Positions 24,171 to 33,101 are shown, counted from the first letter of the stretch. The stretch: DNA of 64,000 nucleotides from Tessaracoccus flavus (GCF_001997295.1 NZ_CP019605.1:3100001-3164000); one strand, 5' to 3'. The notes: generated by a model not told the origin, from the sequence alone. Made by a program: numbers and translations.

Positions 24171-24941
24171 TCAGCGGACGAAGACCGGGGTGTCCTTGGT
24201 GGAGCGCTCCTCGTCGTAGGAGTAGCCGTCGGCCTCGAAGTCCAGCACCTTGGCGGCACTACGCACCCGCTCACGGACCAGCCAGGCCGCCATGAGGCCG
24301 CGTGCACGCTTGGCGTAGAAGCTGACGACGCGCGGCTCGCCGGACTTATCGCGGTCCTCGAACCGGGGGCTGATGACGCGCGCCCCGAGGCGGTGCTCGT
24401 CGACCACCTTGAAGTACTCCTGGGAGGCGAGGTTGATGAGGACCTCCGGGCCGGGAGAGGCCTCGAGGTCGCGGCGAAGCAGGTCCGTCACCTGGGTGCC
24501 CCACCATTCGTAGAGCGTCTGTCCGCGGCTGGACGCAAGACGTGTGCCCATCTCGAGGCGGTGGGGCTGGATCAGGTCCATCGGCCGCAGCAATCCGTAG
24601 AGGCCGGACAGGATCCGGACGGTCTTCTGCGCCTCGGTGAAGTCCCGGGCGTCGAAGTCCTTGGCTGCGAGACCCTGGTAGACGTCGCCGTCGAAGGCGA
24701 GCACCGCGGGTCGGGAGTTGTCCGGGGCGTGGTCAGTTGAGAACGCGCTGTAGCGGGAGGCGTTGAGCTCCGCCAGGTCGTCGGAGATGTGCATCAGCGC
24801 CTTGATTTCGCCCGGGGACTTCGTCCGCATGATCTCGATCAGCCCTGCCGACTGCCCCACAAGGCGGGGCTCCGAGTGCTTCCTGGTAGGCAGGGGAGTC
24901 TCGAAATCGAGTGATTTGGCGGGCGAAAGGACGGAAAGCAT
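24171..24941 (-). CDS. yaaA: Peroxide stress protein YaaA (DUF328/UPF0246)
   Basis: The product has 256 residues. It begins MLSVLSPAKSLDFETPLPTR, the conserved start of the YaaA family, and has FDGDVYQGL, LSGLYGLLRPMDLIQPHRLE and NLASQEYFKVV at the expected places. YaaA binds DNA and limits intracellular iron during peroxide stress in Escherichia coli. Length is standard. It stands alone between repeat blocks. Confidence 0.9.
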   Translation of the reverse strand: MLSVLSPAKSLDFETPLPTRKHSEPRLVGQSAGLIEIMRTKSPGEIKALMHISDDLAELNASRYSAFSTDHAPDNSRPAVLAFDGDVYQGLAAKDFDARDFTEAQKTVRILSGLYGLLRPMDLIQPHRLEMGTRLASSRGQTLYEWWGTQVTDLLRRDLEASPGPEVLINLASQEYFKVVDEHRLGARVISPRFEDRDKSGEPRVVSFYAKRARGLMAAWLVRERVRSAAKVLDFEADGYSYDEERSTKDTPVFVR

Positions 24942-24977
24942 GGGGTGAGTCTAGTTGCCCCTGCCTGCTGTTCCTCG

Positions 24978-25108
24978 GCCCCTGAGCTCGTCGAAGGGTC
25001 AGGGACGTGCCAGTGCTCGACGTGGCTGTGGCCGGGGGCGGCGTTTGGAAACGGGCCGTTACCCTTCGACAAGCTCAGGGAGCAAGAGTCGACAAGCTCA
25101 GGGGTCAG
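24978..25108. repeat. Family A repeat, diverged copy
   Basis: CCCTGAGCTCGTCGAAGGG on the left and GTTACCCTTCGACAAGCTCA on the right flank a degenerate GC centre (GTGGCCGGGGGCGGCG). Two right end units occur. It lies between convergent-end yaaA upstream DNA and the glycosylase 3' end and touches the latter's stop codon. Confidence 0.8.
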
Positions 25109-25527
25109 GGGCGCTCCCACGCCTCGATCGGGCCATCGACGACGGTGAAGAGCGGGTGCGGACGAGGTGCAGTCAGTCGCGGCTCCCAGTCCGGGGCGCG
25201 CAGACGCACCTTCGAGCGCAGGTGGTCGAGCTCGTAGGCGAGTTGGCCGGCGGTGACGGTGAGCCGGAGTTCGTCGTCGGGCACTGTGTCCAGGCGCGTG
25301 ACGTCGAAGCGGTAGCCACGCGCGGCGGCCTCGCTGCGTAGACCCGCGAGGTACGTCACGACGGCGCGGACTGGATCTGCTGTGGTCCGGAATCGCTGGA
25401 GCTGTGGGTGGTTGAGGTAGCCCTTCGTCCTGCCCGCCAGCACAGCTTGGGCGAGAAGCCCCTCGCGCCACCCGGCCACGAGCGCCGCGCGGTCGAGCAG
25501 GGTCGGGTGCAGGCTCCACAATCTCAT
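25105..25527 (-). CDS. Pyrimidine dimer DNA glycosylase/endonuclease V-like protein
   Basis: The product has 140 residues from ATG 25527 (MRLWSLHPTLLDRAALVAGW). It matches the pyrimidine-dimer DNA glycosylase family related to T4 DenV, with WREGLLAQAVLAGRTKGYLN and HPQLQRF near the N-terminus. DenV-type enzymes use an N-terminal amine and a Glu; WREG is a candidate. The longer upstream frame overlaps the divergent epimerase promoter and is rejected. UV-damage repair is the likely role. Confidence 0.8.
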   Translation of the reverse strand: MRLWSLHPTLLDRAALVAGWREGLLAQAVLAGRTKGYLNHPQLQRFRTTADPVRAVVTYLAGLRSEAAARGYRFDVTRLDTVPDDELRLTVTAGQLAYELDHLRSKVRLRAPDWEPRLTAPRPHPLFTVVDGPIEAWERP

Positions 25528-25601
25528 CCCCCCAAGCATGCCCGACTGGCCGCGTGCCAAGATGAGTCCGGACCAGTGACGCCCGTGAGCGGAGGACGAC
25601 G

Positions 25602-26837
25602 ATGGAGCTTTTCGGTCAAGACGACAATCCCTTCGAGGACTGCACGCACCTGCGCTGGCTGGAATCGCACCGCGACGACCTGCTCGACTTCTACCAACCG
25701 GAGGTGTGTCTCGACAGCGGCGGCTACGCCTACCTCGACGCCGAGGGGCACGCACTCCCTGAGCAGGGGGCGCAACTCTGGCTGGGCGCTCGCATGCTGC
25801 ACTGTTTCTCCATCGCCCACGCGCTGGGACGTCCCGGCGCGGCCGACGTCGTCCGTCATGGCCTGTCCTTCTACTCCGACGGCGAGGGCCGCGACCACGT
25901 CCACGGCGGCTGGTTCGCCACCGTCGGCGGCGCCGCCCCGTCGGACCGGAAGGAGCTCTACGGGCAGGCGCACCTGTTGCTGGGCGCCTCCTCGGCCGTG
26001 ATCGCCGGGTTCCCCGAGGCCCGGAAGCTCGTCGACGAGGCGTTGCGGGTCATCGATGAGCACTACTGGCGCGAAGCGGAGGGAAGGTGCGTCGAGGCCT
26101 TCGACCGCACGTTCACCGAGCTCGACCCCTACCGCGGTCAAAACGCCAACATGCACCTGACCGAGGCTCTGCTGACGGCCTACGAGGCGACTGGCGACGA
26201 GATGCTCCTGAACCGGGCGGCGCGCATCGCACGCCACATCGCGGGGCGTGCCGCCGACCCGACCCGCGGTGCCTGGAGGCTCCCCGAGCATTTCGACGGT
26301 CAGTGGCGCGATCTCCTCGACTACAACCGCGACGAGCCGCGCCACCCCTTCCGCCCCTATGGCTCGCAGCCGGGGCACTGGCTCGAATGGACGAAGCTGC
26401 TGCTACAACTGCGCGGCAAGGGGATCGACGAACCGTGGCTGGTGCCCGCGGCGCGGAACCTGTTCGTCGGCGCCCTGCGCGACGCGTGGGCACCCGAGGG
26501 CGGTTTCGCCTACACCGTCGACTGGGACGGCAACGTGGTCGTGGCGGAGAAGTTCTTCTGGGAGGTCGCCGAGGGCATCGGAGCCGCGCGGTACCTCTAC
26601 GACCTGGACCCGATGCCGACGTATGCCGACGCCTACCGCGGGTTCTGGCGCTACGTCGCCCTGCACATCGTCGACCACGAGCGGGGATCGTGGTTCCCCG
26701 AACTCGACGACGAGAATCGCCCCGTCCAGCACACCTGGGCCGGCAAGCCGGACCTCTACCACGCCTTCCAGGCGACGCTCTACGCCGCCGTCCCGGCCGA
26801 CGAGGGCCTCGCCGCCTGGGCGGCGCGACCCCGCTGA
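25602..26837 (+). CDS. AGE-family sugar epimerase/isomerase (YihS-like)
   Basis: The product has 411 residues. It has the alpha/alpha-barrel family pattern of N-acylglucosamine 2-epimerase and YihS: DSGGYAYLD near residue 38, GGWFATV, KELYGQAHLLLGAS, QNANMHLTEALL, HPFRPYGSQPGHWLEWTKLL and KFFWEVAEGI. The His residues in QAHLL, NMHL and GHWLEW are candidate catalytic or binding residues. Mannose/fructose or related aldose-ketose isomerisation is likely; the exact substrate is unknown. It is divergent from the glycosylase. Confidence 0.85.
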   Translation: MELFGQDDNPFEDCTHLRWLESHRDDLLDFYQPEVCLDSGGYAYLDAEGHALPEQGAQLWLGARMLHCFSIAHALGRPGAADVVRHGLSFYSDGEGRDHVHGGWFATVGGAAPSDRKELYGQAHLLLGASSAVIAGFPEARKLVDEALRVIDEHYWREAEGRCVEAFDRTFTELDPYRGQNANMHLTEALLTAYEATGDEMLLNRAARIARHIAGRAADPTRGAWRLPEHFDGQWRDLLDYNRDEPRHPFRPYGSQPGHWLEWTKLLLQLRGKGIDEPWLVPAARNLFVGALRDAWAPEGGFAYTVDWDGNVVVAEKFFWEVAEGIGAARYLYDLDPMPTYADAYRGFWRYVALHIVDHERGSWFPELDDENRPVQHTWAGKPDLYHAFQATLYAAVPADEGLAAWAARPR

Positions 26838-26841
26838 GCCG

Positions 26842-28551
26842 CTAGGCGTCCGGTGAGTTGGAGGTGATCCCGGGCTTGCCGTCGTGGATGATCTTGCCCG
26901 GGTTCAGGTTGTTGCCCGGGTCGACACCTTCGAACAGCTTGCGCTGGATGAATACGCCCGCCGGAGAGATGTCCTGCTCCATCCAGGGGCTGTGCTCCTC
27001 GCCGACGCCGTGGTGGTGCGACACCGTCGCGTGGTTGTCCATGAACGACTGCTGGATCTCGCGCTTGGCCAGATCGTAGGTGCGCATTGCGTTGGCGGAG
27101 TTGTCGTTGATCGCGAACGTGAAGTACTGGCAGGCCCCCGAATGGTACGAGTGGCTGAGGTGGCAGAAGACGACGCCTTGGACACCCAGTTCGTCCATCA
27201 GCTTGTTGAAGCGCTCCACGGTGTTGGTGTGGATCTGCTCGGCGTAGGCCCACGGCGTCGTCGTCTCCGACACATCGCAGAGCATGCCGCGGTCGAGCAT
27301 GAAGTCGCGGATGTAGGGGGTGTCGTACTTCTTCTGGTCGTACAGCGCGCCCGGGCCCTTGCCGACGCCCATGCCGCCGTTGTCGCGGACGATCTTGCCG
27401 ACGATGCCCTTCTCGTAGCGCACGTGGCTGGCGGATCCCTCAAACCCGACGAAGCTCATCGCGATCTGCTCGAGATCCCAGCCCTTCTGCACCATCAGCT
27501 TCTGGATGCCCTTGCTGACGAGCGAGCTGACCTTCGACTTCGACTTCTTGCCGTTGGCCATGATGTATTGCGTCTCGATCGCGTCGGAGACGCGCGCCAT
27601 CATCACGTGCGCATCGGACTCGACGATCTGCTGGCAGGCCCGCAGCCCGTCCTCGTAGGTCGGGTAGAAGTACGCCTGCAGCTCGCGAACCTCTGGGATG
27701 CGGTGCACGTTGACCCAGGCCGACGTGATGATGCCCAACCGGCCCTCCGAACCCAGCACCATCTCGCGGACGCTCGGGCCGGACGACGTCGACGGCAGGG
27801 GGCGCAGCTCCAGCACCTGCCCCGGCATCACCATGGTGAGCCCGCGGCAGATGTCGGCGATGTCGCCGTACTTGTCCGACTGCATGCCCGACGAGCGCGT
27901 GGCGATCCAGCCGCCGAGCGTCGACCAGACGAACGAGTCGGGGTGATGCCCCATGGTCCAGCCCTTGGCGCGGAGCTGGTCCTCCATGTCGGGGCCGAAC
28001 ACGCCCGCCTGGATGTGGGCGAGCCCTGAGTTCTCGTCGATCTCCAGCACCTTGTTCATCCGGCCGAGGTTGACCGAGACCACCTGGCGCGTCTCTCCCG
28101 GCTCGGCCTCGAGCGCGGCGACGATGTTCGAGCCGCCACCGAACGGGATGACGACGGCGTCAGCCTCGACGCAGGCGTCGACGACCTGCTCGACCTCGCG
28201 CTGGCTGCCCGGGTAGAGCACGACGTCGGGGATGCGCTCGAGCTGCCCGGCGCGCACCCGCATGAGGTCACGCAGGCCCTTGCCGAAGCCGTGGACCACG
28301 CGGGTCTCGTCGTCGGTCTGCACGTACGTGTCGCCGAGGATGCCGGCCAGGGTGCCGCGAAGCTCGTCGGTGAGCTGGGAGGCGGGCACGTTGAGCGACG
28401 AGAAGGGAGGGATGGTCTCCGCGGGGGCCGTGATGTCGACGCCGACCATCTTCTTCACGAACGCGGGGAACTTCGGCTTGTCCTCGTAGCGGTAGCCCTT
28501 GCCTTCTTCGCCCCAGCCCCACCACTTCTGCTGCTTGACGCCTTCGATCAT
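26842..28551 (-). CDS. FAD-binding alkyldihydroxyacetonephosphate synthase-like protein
   Basis: The product has 569 residues with GGAGGAACG before ATG 28551. The PCMH-type FAD domain contains IPFGGGSNIVAALEA and HHPDSFVWSTLGGWIATRSS. A C-terminal FAD-oxidase domain follows, with VSHHHGVGEEHSPWMEQDIS near the end. Trp-rich WWGWGEEGKGY at the N-terminus and the HHHG motif are typical of alkyl-DHAP synthase (AGPS), which swaps an acyl for an alkyl chain on acyl-DHAP to make the ether bond. A D-lactate or glycolate oxidase-like role is the main alternative. Its start overlaps the stop of the acyltransferase by 4 bp. Confidence 0.82.
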   Translation of the reverse strand: MIEGVKQQKWWGWGEEGKGYRYEDKPKFPAFVKKMVGVDITAPAETIPPFSSLNVPASQLTDELRGTLAGILGDTYVQTDDETRVVHGFGKGLRDLMRVRAGQLERIPDVVLYPGSQREVEQVVDACVEADAVVIPFGGGSNIVAALEAEPGETRQVVSVNLGRMNKVLEIDENSGLAHIQAGVFGPDMEDQLRAKGWTMGHHPDSFVWSTLGGWIATRSSGMQSDKYGDIADICRGLTMVMPGQVLELRPLPSTSSGPSVREMVLGSEGRLGIITSAWVNVHRIPEVRELQAYFYPTYEDGLRACQQIVESDAHVMMARVSDAIETQYIMANGKKSKSKVSSLVSKGIQKLMVQKGWDLEQIAMSFVGFEGSASHVRYEKGIVGKIVRDNGGMGVGKGPGALYDQKKYDTPYIRDFMLDRGMLCDVSETTTPWAYAEQIHTNTVERFNKLMDELGVQGVVFCHLSHSYHSGACQYFTFAINDNSANAMRTYDLAKREIQQSFMDNHATVSHHHGVGEEHSPWMEQDISPAGVFIQRKLFEGVDPGNNLNPGKIIHDGKPGITSNSPDA

Positions 28552-29351
28552 CGTTCCTCCTGCTTGTCCGCGCGTTGCTTGGCGTCATCGACCAAGGCGG
28601 CTATCTCGGATTTCTGTGCCCGTTCGAGGGCTTGGGTGTGGGCGTACTCGGCCAGGGTCTTCATCCCATAGGCGCGAGCCGTGGTGTCGTGTAGTTCGAT
28701 GACCTGGCGGCGCATGCGCTCGTTGAACTCGTGCGCGATCTCGCCGGGGAAGGGGGTCATCGGACGCCCGAACACGACGTGTACCTCGGGCCGACCCTTG
28801 GGCAGATGCTTCTGTTTCGACGGCCACGCCTCGAAGGCTCCGACGAGCGCGACGGGCAGCGCCGGAACGCCCCGCGAAATGCACAGCGACGCCACGCCCG
28901 GCTTGTACGGCCCCATCGCCCCGTCCCTGGAGCGCGTGCCCTCGGGGAACAGGAGCAGCGGGACGCCGTCGTCGAGCAGCTTGGCCGACAGCCCGCGCTG
29001 CCCGCGGCCGCCCTTGCCGCGGTCGATCGGGAAGCCGTTCATGAACAGTGACATCGGCGCGGACTTCCACCACTTGTCATAGAAGAAGTCGCCCGCCGCG
29101 CCGGTCGCGACGAAGCGACCGAGCCGGCTGGGCAACGAGCAGAGGATGAGGGGGGCGTCGAGGTGCGACGCGTGGTTGCTGAAGACGATGAACGGCGCCT
29201 CGAGGCTGTCGAGGTTGGCGGCGGAGTGCACGTGGATCTTCAGGAGCTTCCACAGGGCCGGTTTCAGCAGGAGGAGTTGGGCCGTGCGCCGAGTGGCCGC
29301 CTGCAGGTCCGACGTGTAGCGCGAACCTCCCGGCTCGACGTCTTTGGCCAC
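28548..29351 (-). CDS. PlsC-type glycerolipid acyltransferase
   Basis: The product has 267 residues from GTG 29351. The acyltransferase motifs are FSNHASHLDAPLIL (catalytic HxxxxD), FPEGTRSRDGAMGP (phosphate-binding block) and PVALVGAFEAWP. It lies 1 nt after the SDR stop and overlaps the AGPS-like start. In general such enzymes transfer acyl chains to glycerol-3-phosphate derivatives; here DHAP or lyso-ether lipid may be the acceptor (inference from operon). The C-terminus is charged and helical. Confidence 0.87.
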   Translation of the reverse strand: MAKDVEPGGSRYTSDLQAATRRTAQLLLLKPALWKLLKIHVHSAANLDSLEAPFIVFSNHASHLDAPLILCSLPSRLGRFVATGAAGDFFYDKWWKSAPMSLFMNGFPIDRGKGGRGQRGLSAKLLDDGVPLLLFPEGTRSRDGAMGPYKPGVASLCISRGVPALPVALVGAFEAWPSKQKHLPKGRPEVHVVFGRPMTPFPGEIAHEFNERMRRQVIELHDTTARAYGMKTLAEYAHTQALERAQKSEIAALVDDAKQRADKQEER

Positions 29352-29352
29352 G

Positions 29353-30129
29353 TCAGTGCCTCTTCCTCGACGCGGTGAGGACCCGGGTGAACCAGCGCGT
29401 CAGTGTCCTCGGCCCGTGGTCGCCGACCTTGAGGGCGAGCTTCCACTTCCAGTCCGGCACCGACTCGATCTTGCCCTTCTCGGCGTCGTCGAGACACTCT
29501 CGCACGAGCTTGTCGGGGTCGATCCAGATGAAGTCGGGAATCTTGGAGGCGTTGATGCCCGCACGGTCGTGGAACTCGGTGCGCACCCAGCCGGGGAGCA
29601 GCGCGGTCGCGGTGACGCCGGTGCCGGTGAGTTCGAGCGCCAGGCCGTTGGAGTACGAACGCGCCCAGGCCTTGATCGCCGAGTAGTTGCCGGTGTAGAT
29701 CGCCGACGACGACGACGCGACGGTCACGATGCGGCCGTGGCCGCGCTCCTTCATGGCCCGGGCCGCGGCACCGCCGAGGATGAGCACGGCTAGGCACATG
29801 ACGTCGAGCGCGCGGGCGTGGATGTCGATGTCGTCGGGGTCGAGCACGGTCGAGTGGAGGCCGAAGCCCGCGTTGTTGACGAGCCAGTCGACGGGGCGGC
29901 TCTGGTCCTCGAGCCGCGCGGCGACGCGTGCGACGTCGTCGCGTACAGCGAGGTCTGCTGGGAGCACCTCCACCTCGACCCCGTGCAACTGCCGCAGTTC
30001 TTCCGCGACGGCGTTCAGCCGGGCCTCGTCACGGGCGACGAGGATCAGGTCAGTGCCCCTGCTGGCGAATTCGCGCGCGAACGCGTGTCCGATGCCGGAG
30101 GTACCGCCCGTGATGAGTGCTGATGCCAT
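29353..30129 (-). CDS. Short-chain dehydrogenase/reductase
   Basis: The product has 258 residues. It has the classical SDR signature: TGGTSGIG at residues 7-14 for the cofactor, NNAG near 91, and a catalytic region with SSSAIYTGNYSAIKAW (Ser, Tyr, and Lys four residues after the Tyr). An Arg-containing motif after the second strand (VARDEAR) suggests NADPH. It is the first gene of a three-gene coupled operon with PlsC-like and AGPS-like genes, so acyl/alkyl-DHAP reduction is a plausible but unproven role. Confidence 0.87.
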   Translation of the reverse strand: MASALITGGTSGIGHAFAREFASRGTDLILVARDEARLNAVAEELRQLHGVEVEVLPADLAVRDDVARVAARLEDQSRPVDWLVNNAGFGLHSTVLDPDDIDIHARALDVMCLAVLILGGAAARAMKERGHGRIVTVASSSSAIYTGNYSAIKAWARSYSNGLALELTGTGVTATALLPGWVRTEFHDRAGINASKIPDFIWIDPDKLVRECLDDAEKGKIESVPDWKWKLALKVGDHGPRTLTRWFTRVLTASRKRH

Positions 30130-30326
30130 GCCCTATAAGGTACGCCACTTGCGGAACGCTCCGCGAAGTCGACGGCGATGCGGGCACGCTGGCTGGCGCG
30201 AGTCCACAACCTCGAGGCGCCGTCGTTTGTGGGACCTCCACAACGCGTTGCCCCTTGCCGGCCCTGCCTATCCGTGGGAGATGTGCATCCCCTACGATTC
30301 AGCCACCAACTCTTGAAGGGACCCTC

Positions 30327-31388
30327 GTGAAGGTCTTCCGGGCAATGGCTGCCCTCATCCTCGGCGCCGCGCTTGCGCCGCTCGTCCCCGCCCTCGACGC
30401 CCGCGCGGAGGTCGACGTCTACAGCACCGCCGGGCACCACGAAGTCAACGGCCGGCAGTGGTACACCGAGTGCGAGCCGTACTCGCAGACCACGCGCTGC
30501 CGCACCAGCATCTTCGCCTCCTACGTCGTCTACCGCGACGGACAGTACGTGACGCAGCGGGACTGGCTGTTCAATAACCTCACCTACCTGCCGTCCCCGC
30601 GGACCATGTGGACCACGAACCCCCTGGGCAACAATGGCGAGTGGACCGCCAAGGACGGCCGCAAGTGGAGGACCGAGTGCGATACGGCGGCGACCGGCCG
30701 CAACGGCTGCCGCTCCTACACCGAGGCGAAGGTGGTGGAGCAGTACAACCTGTCCGCGAACGTCGTCGGGTACCGCACTGTGACGAAGTGGCTGTTCAAC
30801 AACATCGTGCGCTTCGGCCCGATCACCTACCCCGCGCTGCAGGGCGGTGACGCGCTGATCGGCGATCCCGGGCTGTTCGAGTGTCTGGCCGATGCCGCCG
30901 GGGTCGCGCACAACCACACTGCGATCCCGCAGAGCAGATTGCAAAACGTGGTCGAGCTGGACTGCTACAACCGCGGCATCGAGTCGCTCGACGACCTCGG
31001 GTTCGCGCAGCTGCCCAACCTCGAGGTGGCCGACTTCAGCTCCAACTGGCTGACCACCCTCGACGGGCTGCCCTACCTGCCCAGCCTGCTGTTGCTCGAT
31101 GCGTCGGACAACGAGCTCACGGAAGTCGGCGATCTCTCCTCCCTCAGCTCGCTCGTGGTGCTGGCTGTCGCGGACAACCACCTCACGTCCGTCGAGGGCC
31201 TGAGCTCGGAGCGGCTCCAGTTGGCGGCGCTCGACGTCCGCGGCAACGACATCACGACGGTGGCGCCGCTGGCCGACGCCTGGTCGCTCGAGGAGCTGTA
31301 CGTCGAGGACAACCCGATCACCGACCTGGACGCGCTCGCCGCGCTGATCGACGCCGGCCTCTGGCTGGACGTGCTCCACGGCGAGTAG
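30327..31388 (+). CDS. Secreted LRR protein with duplicated Cys module (family of 1-1667 and 8596-9597)
   Basis: The product has 353 residues from GTG 30327, which has GAAGGGACC upstream. The signal peptide ends near LDARAEVD. The shared module follows: NGRQWYTECEPYSQTTRC, FNNLTY, GRKWRTECDTAATGRNGC and FNNIVRF. After a linker, a capping segment with two Cys residues precedes about six LRRs (for example LPNLEVADFSSNWLTTLDGL) ending DNPITDLDALAALI. No TM segment or sorting signal is visible at the C-terminus. Frame extension to 30117 was rejected because it lacks a signal peptide. Confidence 0.88.
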   Translation: MKVFRAMAALILGAALAPLVPALDARAEVDVYSTAGHHEVNGRQWYTECEPYSQTTRCRTSIFASYVVYRDGQYVTQRDWLFNNLTYLPSPRTMWTTNPLGNNGEWTAKDGRKWRTECDTAATGRNGCRSYTEAKVVEQYNLSANVVGYRTVTKWLFNNIVRFGPITYPALQGGDALIGDPGLFECLADAAGVAHNHTAIPQSRLQNVVELDCYNRGIESLDDLGFAQLPNLEVADFSSNWLTTLDGLPYLPSLLLLDASDNELTEVGDLSSLSSLVVLAVADNHLTSVEGLSSERLQLAALDVRGNDITTVAPLADAWSLEELYVEDNPITDLDALAALIDAGLWLDVLHGE

Positions 31389-31400
31389 CCGGCTGTCGTC

Positions 31401-31570
31401 TAGCTCCCTGAGCTTGTCGCCTATCGGTCCCTGAGCTTGTCGCCTATCGGTCCCTGAGCTTGTCGCCTATCGGTCCCTGAGCTTGTCGAAGGGTTACGAC
31501 CCCAGCTTCGGTTCTAGTTCCCTGAGCTTGTCGAAGGGTTACGGCCCCAGCTTCGGTCGCCGTCCCTGTG
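31401..31570. repeat. Family A end-unit tandem array plus partial core
   Basis: The unit TCCCTGAGCTTGTCGCCTAT is repeated with a period of about 23 bp, then two copies run into CGAAGGGTTACG. A core fragment reading CGGTCGCCGTCCCTGTGATC and GGGGGCGACGG follows. The region 31571-31694 continues as a family B right half (31597-31640) and a left fragment CCTTCGATACA at 31684-31694. Confidence 0.8.
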
Positions 31571-31694
31571 ATCGGGGGCGACGGTTCTTTCCGTTTCCCC
31601 GAGTAGGGAGCGAGGTACGAGTGACCGTATCGAGGGGCTGCCGCGGGGCTCCGCTGTCTCGGGTGAGCGGTTGGGTGCGGGGTCCTTCGATACA

Positions 31695-32009
31695 GAGAGG
31701 ATTGGGGGTACCGGGTTTCCCGGGGATCCGCAAGGATGAGGGTGCCGGGCTTTCCGGTGGTCTTGTGGTGGTGGCTGTCTTCGATACTGCCCTGGAGGGC
31801 GTTGCAGCGATGTGCCCTGCCTCGTTGATCCCTGGGAGATCCGGGCCGGTGTCTGACCCCGCGTGCGGGTTGGGGGATGGGTCAGGCCGGGGCGGTAGCT
31901 TGATAAGACCGTGCCCCGCGTGTGTGGGGCTCATCTCTGTAGTGCTCCGGTCCCCGGCCTGCTGAGCCATCCCTCCCGGCTGATAGTGACAAGCCTTGAG
32001 GGAGGCAAC
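31695..32009 (+). ncRNA. Candidate IS110 left-end non-coding region (bridge RNA locus)
   Basis: IS110-group elements encode a structured bridge (seek) RNA upstream of the transposase that pairs with donor and target DNA. This 315-nt stretch has no convincing ORF and has local hairpins (CCCGC/GCGGG at 31858-31869; a CCCC...GGGG stem at 31914-31929). The guide loops were not determined, so this is a position-based prediction. Confidence 0.4.
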
Positions 32010-33101
32010 ATGTACAAGACATCACACACGCGCCGTCACCGCAACCCCCCATCAGGATCGGTGGTGGTGGGTATCGATACCCATCTGGACATCCATCACG
32101 CGGCGTTGGTGGACGCGGCGACCGGTGCTCCGGTGGCTGACCAGCAGTTCCCGGCCACCCCGGCCGGCTATCTTGAGTTACTGGACTGGGCCGCCGATCA
32201 TGGCAGGGTCTCGCGGGCCGGGGTGGAACAGACCGGCACCTATGGTGCCGGGTTGACCGCCGTGTTGCATGCTGCCGGGATCGAGGTGATCGAGATCAAC
32301 CACACCGAACGAGGTGACCGGGCCCGGCACGGGAAGACCGATGAGCTCGACGCGTACCGGGCGGCGACCGCGGCGGCGGCCGGCACCCAGAAGGGCCTAG
32401 CCAAGCACTATCATCCCGCGATCGCCGCGCTACGACCGTTGATGGTGCTGCGGGCCCATCACCGGAGCTCCAGGCAGCGGGCCTGGGGCCGTGTAGGCGG
32501 GATGCTGGTGACCTGTCCCGACGACCTCGCTGACCAGGTGCGGGGGTTGAACTCGGCCCAGAAACGGGCCCGGATCGCCGCGTGGCGTCCCGACCTGACT
32601 CGTCTCCACGACCCTGTCAACAGTTACAAACTCGCCCTCAGGGACCTCGCCCGTGCCTGCCTCGACCATGATCGGGCCATCGTCGAGATCGATGCGCAAC
32701 TGCTCAGGATCCTCACCCCGATCGCGCCGACCCTGCTGGCCCAGCATCATGTCGGGCCAGTGACCACTGCCCAGTTGTTGATCACCGCCGGTCACCCCGG
32801 CCGGATCACCTCCGGTGACGCGTTCGCCAAACTTGTCGGCGTGGCACCACTGCCCGTTCAATCCGGAAAGTCCAGCCGGTGGAGATTGTCGCGCTCGGGC
32901 GACCGGCAAGCCAACAGCGTCATCCACCGCGTCGTCATCGGACGCCTCGGAACCGACCCGCGATCCAAGACCTACATCCAACGCCGAGTATCCGAAGGAA
33001 AGACCCGCTCCGAAGCCATCCGAGCACTCAAACGACACGTCACCCGAGACCTCTGGACCGCCCTCCAAACAGACCTCAACAACCTCCCCCACACCACTTG
33101 A
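32010..33101 (+). CDS. IS110-family DEDD transposase
   Basis: The product has 363 residues from ATG 32010 (GGAGG upstream). The N-terminal RuvC-like DEDD domain has GIDTHLD (Asp23), VEQTG (Glu73) and KTDELDAYRAA (Asp111, Asp114). The C-terminal Transposase_20 domain has HHVGPVTTAQLLITAGHPGR and LPVQSGKSSRWRLSRSGDRQ, with Ser candidates for the recombination nucleophile. The frame is intact, so the element may be active. Codon use is less GC-biased toward the 3' end than in neighbouring genes, consistent with acquisition. Confidence 0.93.
   Translation: MYKTSHTRRHRNPPSGSVVVGIDTHLDIHHAALVDAATGAPVADQQFPATPAGYLELLDWAADHGRVSRAGVEQTGTYGAGLTAVLHAAGIEVIEINHTERGDRARHGKTDELDAYRAATAAAAGTQKGLAKHYHPAIAALRPLMVLRAHHRSSRQRAWGRVGGMLVTCPDDLADQVRGLNSAQKRARIAAWRPDLTRLHDPVNSYKLALRDLARACLDHDRAIVEIDAQLLRILTPIAPTLLAQHHVGPVTTAQLLITAGHPGRITSGDAFAKLVGVAPLPVQSGKSSRWRLSRSGDRQANSVIHRVVIGRLGTDPRSKTYIQRRVSEGKTRSEAIRALKRHVTRDLWTALQTDLNNLPHTT

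Noticed and set aside
32430-33092. Minus-strand 220-residue frame in the IS110 element
   Set aside because: It is antisense to the transposase, and no IS110 element is known to encode a second protein there.
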